Source: Rhodoplanes sp. Z2-YC6860 (GTDB lineage: Bacteria > Pseudomonadota > Alphaproteobacteria > Rhizobiales > Xanthobacteraceae). From it: a DNA stretch of 64,000 bases. Shown here piece by piece: positions 57,324 to 64,000 of this stretch (within the stretch, counting starts at the first letter, position 1; the number at the start of each line of letters is the position of its first letter). The stretch covers positions 3,060,029 through 3,124,028 of the forward strand of contig NZ_CP007440.1 in NCBI RefSeq assembly GCF_001579845.1, written 5' to 3'. Under the pieces are notes generated by a model that worked only from the letters and a program-made list of their open reading frames with translations, ran no database searches and had not been told where the DNA came from. Both the position numbers and the translations under genes were made by a program.

Positions 57324-58301
57324 TCACTGGGGTGCGATTCCGGCTGTCTTGACGATCTGCGCCTGCTTCTCGATGTCGGCTTTGACGAACGCGTCGAAGT
57401 CCTTGAGTTGCATGAAGCGCATGATCACAGCGGACTTCAGGAATTTTTCCTTGAGATCGGCCTCCTCGGTTGCCGCGTGAAGGGCGGCCGCGAGCCTGTT
57501 GAGAATGGCCGCCGAGGTGCGCGACGGCGCGAAGAAGCCGAACCAGGTGCTGTATTCGTAGCCGGGGATCGCAGCCTCGCTCACGCTCGGCGCCTTGATC
57601 GGCTCGGTCATGCCTTGGCGCGATGTGACCGCCAGTGCCAACAGATCCCCGGACTGGATTTGACCCAGCAGGAATCCCGGCGGGGCGAATGTCGCGTGGG
57701 TGCGCCCCGCGATCATGTCCGCGATGATCGAGCCGGTGTTGCGATAGGGCAAATGCACCAGATTGATGTCGGCCTGGCTGGAGAAGTACGCGGCAGCGAG
57801 ATGCGTTTGACTGCCGGTGCCGGCCGACGCGTAGACAAAAGCTTCCGGCTGTGACCTGGCGGCGTGGATGAACTCCTTCAGTGTCTTGACGCCCATCTTT
57901 GGCGACACGATCACCGCAGACGGCGACTCTGCAACCATGGCAATTCCGGCAAGGTCGGCGAGCGGGTCGTAGCCGAGCGACTTGTAGACGGCTGGCGCGA
58001 TTGCATATTGCGAGTTGGTAAAGAGCAGCGTGTAGCCGTCCGGATCGGCGGTCGCCACGGACTTGACACCGAGCGCTCCACCCGCGCCGGGCTTGTTCTC
58101 GATGAGGACCGGCTTGCCGAGCTGCGTCGAAAGCTTGTCGGCGAATGTGCGCGCCACGAAGTCCGTCAGCACGCCCGCGGGAAACGGCACGACGAGCTTG
58201 ACGGGACGAGATGGATATTGATCCGGCTCGGGCTGTGCGCATGCTGGCGCGGTGCCAGCGACCGCGAGCATGGCCGCAACGAGCGCCACGGCTCTCATCA
58301 T
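57324..58301 (-). CDS. Bug-family tripartite tricarboxylate transporter substrate-binding protein
   Basis: A 325-residue receptor starting MMRAVALVAAMLAVAGTAPA (ATG 58301 after AGGAAACAAAA). VPFPAGVLTDFVARTFADKL replaces the usual PGG with PAGVL, then ENKPGAGGALG, ADPDGYTLLF and HLPYRNTGSIIADMIAGRT. It is encoded between the TauD-type dioxygenase and the ThDP enzyme, with 11 bp to the latter, so it belongs to the same operon. No membrane component is present. Confidence 0.91.
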   Translation of the reverse strand: MMRAVALVAAMLAVAGTAPACAQPEPDQYPSRPVKLVVPFPAGVLTDFVARTFADKLSTQLGKPVLIENKPGAGGALGVKSVATADPDGYTLLFTNSQYAIAPAVYKSLGYDPLADLAGIAMVAESPSAVIVSPKMGVKTLKEFIHAARSQPEAFVYASAGTGSQTHLAAAYFSSQADINLVHLPYRNTGSIIADMIAGRTHATFAPPGFLLGQIQSGDLLALAVTSRQGMTEPIKAPSVSEAAIPGYEYSTWFGFFAPSRTSAAILNRLAAALHAATEEADLKEKFLKSAVIMRFMQLKDFDAFVKADIEKQAQIVKTAGIAPQ

Positions 58302-58358
58302 TTTTGTTTCCTTTCGATGCGCGCGCAATTCAACTCGTGGCGTGTGACCACGAATTTG

Positions 58359-59162
58359 TCAGGCTGGAATCTCGCCCTTCATCGTGATTCGGTTGAGCAC
58401 GCGATCGGCGTTGCCATAGTCGTGAACCGCGTAGTGCATCGTGCAGCGGTTGTCCCACATCACAACGTCGCCCACGCGCCACATATGGCGATAGAGATTG
58501 TCGGGCTGCGTGGAGTGTGCGTAGAGGAAATCAAGCAACGGCCGGCTCTCTTCCCTCGTCATGCCCTCGATCTGCTGCGCGGTTTCAGGGTGACCGACGT
58601 AGAGCGCCTTGCGGCCTGTCTCGGGATGGGTCCTGACGAGAGGATGGGTGGCGGTCGGCAGCTCCTTGTCGTCGTTGCCCGTCATGCGAGCCAGGCGCAA
58701 CCCGACAAACTTGACACGCAGGCCCTGGATCATGCGCTGCATGGTCGGCGAGAGGCGATCATAGGCTTCATACTGGTTGCACCACATGGTGTCGCCGCCG
58801 CGCGGGACTGTCACGGCTGCCAGGATCGAGATCTTGGGGGGCACCGGCGTATAGCAGGAATCGTAGTGCCACGCCTCGGTTGAGGCCGTCTCCTTCGGGA
58901 TCTTCGTGATCTTGATGATCTCGGGCGTGACGAACAGATCCTTCAGCAGAGGGTTGCCCTGCTGGGCCGGCTCCCCCCACAACTTGCCGAAGGCTGTCTG
59001 TGCTTGCGGGCCGATCCCCTGATCGCGGAAGACGAGCACGCAATGGTCCAGGAAAGCCTTGTGGAGCTGTTCGAAGATTCCCGTGTTGACAGGCTTGTTG
59101 AGGTCGACGCCTTCCACGGCCGCGCCGATCGTTCCGGTCAACGGTGTGACATTCAGGCTCAT
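58359..59162 (-). CDS. TauD/TfdA-family Fe(II)/2-oxoglutarate dioxygenase
   Basis: A 267-residue enzyme. The iron triad is His99 and Asp101 (AWHYDSCYTPVPPK) and His243 (WDNRCTMHYAVHD); Arg254 at +11 from the distal His should bind 2-oxoglutarate. VEGVDLNKPVNTGIFEQLHK and VFRDQGIGPQAQTAFGKLWG are the usual TauD beginnings. It hydroxylates a C-H bond next to a heteroatom, often releasing sulfite, amine or phenol. In this cluster it may create the substrate of the ThDP enzyme. The specific substrate is not deducible. Confidence 0.93.
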   Translation of the reverse strand: MSLNVTPLTGTIGAAVEGVDLNKPVNTGIFEQLHKAFLDHCVLVFRDQGIGPQAQTAFGKLWGEPAQQGNPLLKDLFVTPEIIKITKIPKETASTEAWHYDSCYTPVPPKISILAAVTVPRGGDTMWCNQYEAYDRLSPTMQRMIQGLRVKFVGLRLARMTGNDDKELPTATHPLVRTHPETGRKALYVGHPETAQQIEGMTREESRPLLDFLYAHSTQPDNLYRHMWRVGDVVMWDNRCTMHYAVHDYGNADRVLNRITMKGEIPA

Positions 59163-59185
59163 GACTTCCTCCTCTGCGACGGGTT

Positions 59186-60157
59186 TCAGTCGACGGTGAT
59201 GACGATCTTTCCGAAGTGCTGATCACGCTCCATCTCGGCGTGCGCCTCGGCGAGCTGTTCCAGCGGCCACGTCCGTTCGATCGGCCAGCGCAGCTTGCCT
59301 GCTGCCAGCGGCTCCAACAGGTCGCGCGCGCAGGCTTCGATGCAGGCGAGACGTTCTTCCTCGCTGCGGGTGCGGAATGTGACGCCGATCAGCTTGAGGC
59401 GTTTCAGCCACAACTGCGTGATGTCGAACTGCGCCGTGCTGGACCCAAGCCGGCCGATATTGACCAATCGTCCCTTGACGGCGAGGCTCGCAAGATTGGC
59501 CTCGAAGACCGTTCCGCCGACGCAGTCGATGATGACGTCCACCCCTTTGTGGGACGTCGCGTCCATGACGGCGTCGACTTGTGACTGGCGGGTGGTGTCA
59601 ATCGCGAGATTGGCGCCATACGGCGAAAGCTTCTCGATCTTGGAAGCTGACCGGGTCGTGGCGATGATCGGCTTGGCGCCGAGCAGCGAGGCGATCTGGA
59701 TGGCCGCAAGCCCGATGCCGCTCGACGCAGCATTGACGAGAATCGCCTCTCCGGCGCGCAACTGACCGTTTGTCGCGACGGCATCGTGCGCCGTGATGAA
59801 GACGTTGGGGAACGAGGCCGCCTCGATCCAAGAGAGAGAAGGGGGCACGCGCATCAAGGCGCGCGCGTCGGCCAACGCATACTGTGCCTGCCCGCCGCGA
59901 CCATGTCCCATGACGCGGTCGCCCTTCTGCCAAGCGGTGACGCCTTCGCCGACAGCCGCAACCTCGCCGGCAAACTCGACGCCGATCGGCGATGGGCTGC
60001 CCGTTCGCGAAGCCTTGGCCTGGCCGATCTCGCCGCGGTTGAGGCCGGAAGCTCGGACTCTGACGAGCACCTGACCGGCCGACGGCTCCAGATCGGGCAC
60101 GCTCCGAACCTCGACGTGACCGCCGTTGTCTCCGGGAATGATGAGCGCTGCACGCAT
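59186..60157 (-). CDS. MDR-family NADPH:quinone oxidoreductase-like protein
   Basis: A 323-residue medium-chain dehydrogenase/reductase starting MRAALIIPGDNGGHVEVRSV (ATG 60157 after AGGAAACGC). The catalytic domain has VRVRASGLNRGEIGQAKASR and GVEFAGEVAAVGEGVTAWQK. The Rossmann domain has ILVNAASSGIGLAAIQIASL. Zinc ligands are absent, as in quinone reductases and enoyl reductases. First gene of the six-gene minus-strand cluster, directly next to the divergent operator-like region. Confidence 0.9.
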   Translation of the reverse strand: MRAALIIPGDNGGHVEVRSVPDLEPSAGQVLVRVRASGLNRGEIGQAKASRTGSPSPIGVEFAGEVAAVGEGVTAWQKGDRVMGHGRGGQAQYALADARALMRVPPSLSWIEAASFPNVFITAHDAVATNGQLRAGEAILVNAASSGIGLAAIQIASLLGAKPIIATTRSASKIEKLSPYGANLAIDTTRQSQVDAVMDATSHKGVDVIIDCVGGTVFEANLASLAVKGRLVNIGRLGSSTAQFDITQLWLKRLKLIGVTFRTRSEEERLACIEACARDLLEPLAAGKLRWPIERTWPLEQLAEAHAEMERDQHFGKIVITVD

Positions 60158-60258
60158 GCGTTTCCTGCCGTCCGCGACTTCGTTTGTCGCCACATGCGTG
60201 GCGCCGAGGTCTTTTTATGGTTGGCAGCATACGCGTGGGCTGGTGTCGTCGTCAATAG

Positions 60259-60334
60259 TCCTATATAGGAGTTATTGGAAAAAAATGCAATTTTGTGCTG
60301 TGTTTTGTAATATAATTCATACTCCTACATAGAT
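60259..60334. promoter_or_regulatory. Divergent promoter with two related operator-like sites
   Basis: TCCTATATAGGA (60259-60270) is a perfect 12-bp palindrome. A related TCCTACATAGAT lies at 60323-60334; both share ACTCCTAYATAG when the first is read on the other strand. The intervening region is strongly AT-rich (TTGGAAAAAAATGCAATTTT and TTTTGTAATATAATTCAT), unlike the GC-rich surroundings. It lies between the MDR-led cluster and the phosphotransferase operon. The GntR/HutC protein encoded at 62747 is a natural candidate regulator. Confidence 0.65.
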
Positions 60335-60390
60335 CACGTTGCGTGGAGACGATTTCGTGTTTGCCGGGACCGTGCTTGGAGGTCAGACGC

Positions 60391-61494
60391 ATGAATGACG
60401 GTCATTCTCGGAGTGCAACGAACAACGGGGCATCGAGAAGCACAGAGCCCGTTGAGCCGGGGCGGCAGTTCGGTTCCGGAGTTCTCGAACGATATCTGGC
60501 CGCTCACATCGAGGAACTTCGCGGTCCGCTGCAGATCGAGCAAATGGAAGGCGGACAGTCCAATCCGACTTACCGTCTCACGACGTCTGATGGCCACCGT
60601 TTCGTGCTGCGCCGTAAGCCGCTGGGCTTGCTCCTGCCTTCAGCGCATGCGGTCGATCGCGAGTTTGCGGTGACGCGCGCTCTTTACGCGACGGGCTTTC
60701 CGGTCGCGCGCCCGCGCCTGCTCTGTGAAGACGAGAGCGTGATTGGCAGCTCATTCTTCGTCAGCGACTATGTGGAAGGTCGCGTGTTCTGGGAGCAGTC
60801 TTTGCCAGAACTCGGCAAGGATCGGCGAGCCGCCATCTGGCATGAGATGTGCCGAATCATCGCCGCTCTTCACAAGACGGACTACCGCGCGGCTGGCCTC
60901 GAGACATTCGGCAAACCCAGCAACTACTGCGAGCGCCAGATCGCGCGGTGGTCGAAGCAATACCGTGCGTCGGAGACCGAGCGCATCCCGGCGATGGACC
61001 ATCTCGTCGACTGGCTGCCGCGGAACGTCCCGCCGCAGGGCGCCGACAGCATTGTTCATGGCGACTTTCGTCTCGACAACATGATCTTCCATCCGACCGA
61101 GCCGAAAATACTCGCAGTGCTCGACTGGGAGCTGTCCACGCTCGGAGATCCGCTCGCGGATTTTGCCTACCATTGTCTGAGCTGGCATGTGCCGCCCGTC
61201 CACTTCCGCGGCATTGCAGACCTCGATCTCGAGGCGCTCGGATTGCCGACTGAACAAGACCATGTGGCGCGTTACTGCCAGTTGACCGGCAGGGACGGAA
61301 TCGATCCAGCGCACTGGGATTTCTACATCGCCTACAACCTGTTTCGGATCGCAGCGATCCTGCAGGGGATCATGAAGCGCGTGGTCGATGGCACCGCGGC
61401 CTCCAGGCAGGCGCTCGACGCAGGTCGGCGCGCGAAACCCATGGCCGAGCTCGGCTGGGAATACGTGGAGCGCATGACACGGAGGCGGGCATGA
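60391..61494 (+). CDS. Aminoglycoside-phosphotransferase-fold kinase (ACAD10-associated type)
   Basis: A 367-residue kinase-fold protein starting [23 protein letters not shown] 60391 follows [33 protein letters not shown] and [20 protein letters not shown] give the N-lobe; [17 protein letters not shown] is the catalytic loop with its Asp and [20 protein letters not shown] the metal-binding loop. Such proteins occur next to or fused with acyl-CoA dehydrogenases of the ACAD10/11 group, which act on 4-hydroxyacyl-CoA by phosphorylation and elimination. Overlap with the next acyl-CoA dehydrogenase (ATGA) fits that pairing. Confidence 0.92.
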   Translation: MNDGHSRSATNNGASRSTEPVEPGRQFGSGVLERYLAAHIEELRGPLQIEQMEGGQSNPTYRLTTSDGHRFVLRRKPLGLLLPSAHAVDREFAVTRALYATGFPVARPRLLCEDESVIGSSFFVSDYVEGRVFWEQSLPELGKDRRAAIWHEMCRIIAALHKTDYRAAGLETFGKPSNYCERQIARWSKQYRASETERIPAMDHLVDWLPRNVPPQGADSIVHGDFRLDNMIFHPTEPKILAVLDWELSTLGDPLADFAYHCLSWHVPPVHFRGIADLDLEALGLPTEQDHVARYCQLTGRDGIDPAHWDFYIAYNLFRIAAILQGIMKRVVDGTAASRQALDAGRRAKPMAELGWEYVERMTRRRA

Positions 61495-62726
61495 ACTTCG
61501 GATATGGCGACGACATTAAGGCGCTGCGGGCCAAACTGCAGATGTTCATGGTGGACCACATCTACCCCAATGAGAGGGCGTGGTACGCCCACAGCGTGAG
61601 CGAGCGGCGCTGGCAGCCGGTGCCGATCATCGAGGAATTGAAGCTCAAGGCACGGGCCGCCGGCCTGTGGAATTTGTGGCAGCCGAAGTCGCACGGCGGC
61701 ACGCTGTCCAACGCCGAGTACGCGCCGCTCTGCGAAATCATGGGACGGGTGCATTGGGCGCCGGAAGTGTTCAATTGCTCCGCTCCCGACACCGGCAACA
61801 TGGAAACACTGTTGCTTTACGGCACGCCGCAACAAATCCAGACGTGGTGCGAGCCGCTGCTCGAGGGCAAGATCCGCTCGGCCTTCCTCATGACCGAGCC
61901 CGATGTGGCTTCGTCGGACGCGACCAATATTCAGACCAGCATCGTCAGAGACGGCAACGACTATGTCATCAACGGCCGCAAGTGGTGGTCGAGCGGGGCG
62001 GGCGATCCGCGCTGCAAGGTCTTTATCGTGATGGGCAAGACGGACCCCGACAACGCCTCGCGTCACCAGCAGCAATCGATGGTTCTCGTGCCGGCCGATA
62101 CGCCCGGCGTGAAGGTGCTGCGTCATTTGCCCGTGTTCGGCTTCGACGACGCCCCGCACGGGCATATGGAGATCGCACTGGAAAATGTGCGCGTTCCTGC
62201 CTCGAACATGCTGCTGGGGGAGGGGCGCGGGTTCGAGATCGCACAGGGGCGCCTGGGCCCCGGCCGCATTCACCACTGCATGCGCCTGATCGGCCAGGCC
62301 GAGATGGCGCTCGAGAAGATGTGCAAACGAGCAGCGAGCCGTGTCGCGTTCGGCCGCCCCGTTGCCGATCAGGGGGTGACGCGCGAGCGGATCGCAGAGG
62401 CGCGCATCATGATCGACTCGGCGCGTCTGTTGACGCTCGACGCGGCGTGGAAAATGGACACTGTGGGAAACAAGGCGGCCCGCAAGGAGATCGCCATGAT
62501 CAAGGTGCTGGCGCCCAACGTCGCCCTGAAGGTCATCGACTGGGCGATTCAGGCGCACGGAGCCGGTGGCGTGTCGGACGACTTCGGCCTTGCCCACGCT
62601 TATGCCATGGCACGCACGTTGCGGTTTGCCGATGGCCCCGATGAGGTGCATCGCGACCAGATCGCAAGGCTGGAGCTTGGCGAGCAGCTAGCGGCGGTCG
62701 GCAATTCTGTTAAAGCAACCGGTTGA
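61491..62726 (+). CDS. Acyl-CoA dehydrogenase (ACAD10/11-like)
   Basis: A 411-residue flavoenzyme. [20 protein letters not shown] is the flavin-binding region, [20 protein letters not shown] the central beta-domain, [20 protein letters not shown] and [20 protein letters not shown] the C-terminal helices, and [20 protein letters not shown] the loop near the catalytic site. The pairing with the upstream phosphotransferase matches bacterial homologues of ACAD10/11 that degrade 4-hydroxy acids. The start overlaps the kinase stop. Confidence 0.94.
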   Translation: MNFGYGDDIKALRAKLQMFMVDHIYPNERAWYAHSVSERRWQPVPIIEELKLKARAAGLWNLWQPKSHGGTLSNAEYAPLCEIMGRVHWAPEVFNCSAPDTGNMETLLLYGTPQQIQTWCEPLLEGKIRSAFLMTEPDVASSDATNIQTSIVRDGNDYVINGRKWWSSGAGDPRCKVFIVMGKTDPDNASRHQQQSMVLVPADTPGVKVLRHLPVFGFDDAPHGHMEIALENVRVPASNMLLGEGRGFEIAQGRLGPGRIHHCMRLIGQAEMALEKMCKRAASRVAFGRPVADQGVTRERIAEARIMIDSARLLTLDAAWKMDTVGNKAARKEIAMIKVLAPNVALKVIDWAIQAHGAGGVSDDFGLAHAYAMARTLRFADGPDEVHRDQIARLELGEQLAAVGNSVKATG

Positions 62727-62746
62727 AGCATGGCGGCGAGGAGACG

Positions 62747-63439
62747 ATGACCAAGCTCGAGATGATCGCCAACAGCATCGTCTCCGATATCGAACGGGGA
62801 GCGCTGCGCGAGGGTGACCAGCTCCCCTCCGAGGAGAAGCTCGCGGAGCAGCACGGGGTGAGCGTCGGCACCGTGCAAAAGGCACTGGAGCGGCTTTCCC
62901 AGTCCGGGATCATCTCGCGCCAACACGGACGCGGCACGTTCGTCAGCGGCAGCCGGATGGCGCCGGCCGATCTCCGCTATGTGCGGTTTCAGGATGCCGA
63001 AGGCCGTGACCTGACGTCGTATGTGCATGTGAGATCGGTCCGGCAGATTAAGCAGAAGGGCGCCTGGTCCGATTTTCTTGGTGGTGATGCTTTCGTCAGG
63101 GTGGAGCGTACGGTGGGCTTCGGCTCTCGCCTCGAACTCTACAGTGAGTTCTGGCTGAGAGAAGAAGAGTTCGTTCGACTTCACGGCGTCTCTCACCGCT
63201 CGTTCGAAAAGAGCGTCCGAACACTCCTCGACAAGCAGCTATCGCTGCCGACGCTCCGGGTCGACCAATGGGTCTGCTTTGCGCCATTGACCGCCAGCGC
63301 GGCTCGCGTGCTGGGACTGGAAGCTGGACAGCCAGGGTTTGTGATGGAGATGCGCGGTTACACATTGCGCGATCGGCCGTTGTCCTACCAGCGTCTCTCT
63401 TCCGGACCGTTTTCCGAACGGTTCGTGATCGTGCGTTAG
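62747..63439 (+). CDS. GntR-family regulator (HutC/UTRA subgroup)
   Basis: A 230-residue regulator starting MTKLEMIANSIVSDIERGAL; ATG 62747 follows GAGGAG. The winged helix (about 1-75) has QLPSEEKLAEQHGVSVGTVQ and SGIISRQHGRGTFVSGSR. The UTRA ligand domain (about 90-228) includes RVERTVGFGSRLELYSEFWL and a final PLSYQRLSSGPFSERF. HutC-type proteins usually repress nearby catabolic genes and release on metabolite binding. It is the third gene of the phosphotransferase operon and a candidate for the paired sites at 60259-60334. Confidence 0.94.
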   Translation: MTKLEMIANSIVSDIERGALREGDQLPSEEKLAEQHGVSVGTVQKALERLSQSGIISRQHGRGTFVSGSRMAPADLRYVRFQDAEGRDLTSYVHVRSVRQIKQKGAWSDFLGGDAFVRVERTVGFGSRLELYSEFWLREEEFVRLHGVSHRSFEKSVRTLLDKQLSLPTLRVDQWVCFAPLTASAARVLGLEAGQPGFVMEMRGYTLRDRPLSYQRLSSGPFSERFVIVR

Positions 63440-63784
63440 CCGGCGGCCAAAGCAGACCATGAGCACGCTTTATACGCCGCCACCGAGAATGCCCGAGGCC
63501 GGCGGAATGCTCGAAAAGCAATGCCGTGCCGTGTGATAGGGCACGGTGAACCGGACGGTCAACAAGTGCAACCAGTGTGCTTTAAGTGCAGCGAGGGCAA
63601 TGTTTTTCCACGACGGGGACTTTGGCAATTCGGGGCTTTTCCGCATGGGTCCGGCGCCTCTGCTTGACCCCTACGGTGCGTTGGTCAACTCTTCCGGCGG
63701 CTGCGGTGCGCGGCCGGGGGGTAGATGGCGCAGTTCGATCACGACGCTGGGCTTTGGAGTCGGCTGAAAGGCCGGCTGCGTGTC
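63440..63784. other. Gap without a confident gene
   Basis: 345 bp between the GntR gene and the partial gene at the right edge. Short open frames are present but none is convincing. The stretch contains the palindrome at 63524-63546 and a GC-rich beginning (GCCGGCGGCC with a partial complement about 55 bp on) that could form a weak hairpin. Confidence 0.5.
63524..63546. promoter_or_regulatory. Palindrome CCGTGCC-N9-GGCACGG, shared with 40873-40895
   Basis: Seven-base arms (63524-63530 and 63540-63546) with a 9-nt spacer. The same arms, the same spacer length and the following TGA are found in the operator-like site at 40866-40916. It is about 85 bp after the GntR stop and 240-450 bp upstream of the partial minus-strand gene's visible part. 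A shared regulator is one reading; chance hairpin formation is the other. Confidence 0.45.
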
Positions 63785-64000
63785 CTATGCGGAAGCGATC
63801 GGGCCAGGGAGGCTGACGAAGGTCAGCGGCAGAGCAGGTTTCAGATCGAGCCCCTCGAGCCCCGCATTCTTCTTTCCGGTGATCCCGTCGCGAGTGAACT
63901 CGCTCGCCTTGTCGACGACGCCACGCATGCCACGTTTCTCGATGATCACGCTGCCGTCGTCGAGCAGGTGACGACGGACGTCGTCGCCGATGCTGGACAC
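63785..64000 (-). CDS. C-terminal part of an unidentified protein (cut by window edge)
   Basis: Seventy-one codons are visible, from the window edge to a stop at 63785. The text VRRHLLDDGSVIIEKRGMRG and ASEFTRDGITGKKNAGLEGL, ending LPLTFVSLPGPIASA, looks like a genuine protein end. A GTG codon sits at the very edge, so this may be the start, but more sequence upstream is likely. No family is recognised. Confidence 0.5.
   Translation of the reverse strand: MSSIGDDVRRHLLDDGSVIIEKRGMRGVVDKASEFTRDGITGKKNAGLEGLDLKPALPLTFVSLPGPIASA

Noticed and set aside
55531-58242. Continuous 903-codon frame suggesting a Bug-ThDP enzyme fusion
   Set aside because: The first 300 codons are an out-of-frame reading of the Bug gene (57324-58301), and the ThDP enzyme has its own ATG and ribosome-binding site at 57312.

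Overview
The window looks like chromosomal DNA of a high-GC alphaproteobacterium, most likely a Bradyrhizobium/Xanthobacteraceae-type member of the Hyphomicrobiales. This rests on gene style: five orphan tripartite-tricarboxylate (Bug) binding proteins, CoxLMS-type molybdenum hydroxylase genes, many overlapping ATGA/GTGA gene junctions and a tRNA-Gln integration site. The species is inferred from memory of such genomes, not from a search.

Layout. 1-1560: the start of an acyl-CoA dehydrogenase gene cut by the window edge and a Bug protein. 1717-1791: tRNA-Gln(TTG). 1743-11638: a 9.9 kb integrated element bounded by a perfect 49-bp direct repeat of the tRNA 3' half. It carries a tyrosine recombinase, an excisionase-like protein, an HNH protein, a MazG/DUF550-type nucleotide hydrolase, a beta-class DNA methyltransferase and about 20 small genes on one strand, several of them Cys-rich; no virion genes are seen. 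Just outside the right repeat is the 3' remnant of another integrase, so this tRNA has probably been used more than once.

12184-19041: one minus-strand block with a NMT1/THI5-type ABC importer, a MarR regulator, a TPR protein and a flavin monooxygenase whose active-site residues match 6-hydroxynicotinate 3-monooxygenase (NicC). 20431-23321: a UbiD-type decarboxylase overlapping an amidohydrolase. 23475-37406: a Bug protein, a deacetylase-type amidohydrolase and a molybdenum hydroxylase (CoxS-CoxG fusion, CoxM, CoxL) interleaved with a fumarate-reductase-like flavoprotein and a lone 2Fe-2S protein, divergent from a complete Liv-type ABC importer. 37413-40820: an Asp/Glu-racemase-fold protein without the usual cysteines, an alpha/beta hydrolase and an amidohydrolase. 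40954-50555: nine plus-strand genes: two paralogous deaminase-type amidohydrolases around a GntR regulator, a second NMT1-type ABC importer, an ornithine-cyclodeaminase-family protein and a dihydroorotase/hydantoinase-type enzyme.

50556-54174 holds decayed genes together with an intact Bug protein and an intact NtaA/SnaA-type flavin monooxygenase. 54175-60157: a six-gene minus-strand cluster (MDR oxidoreductase, TauD-type dioxygenase, Bug protein, ThDP enzyme, transthyretin/HIU-hydrolase-like protein, Bug protein). It diverges from a phosphotransferase/acyl-CoA dehydrogenase/GntR set (60391-63439).

Taken together the accessory region pairs small-molecule importers with ring hydroxylases and ring-opening C-N hydrolases. 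The best-supported reading is catabolism of N-heteroaromatic or cyclic-amide compounds; the actual substrates are not visible in the sequence.
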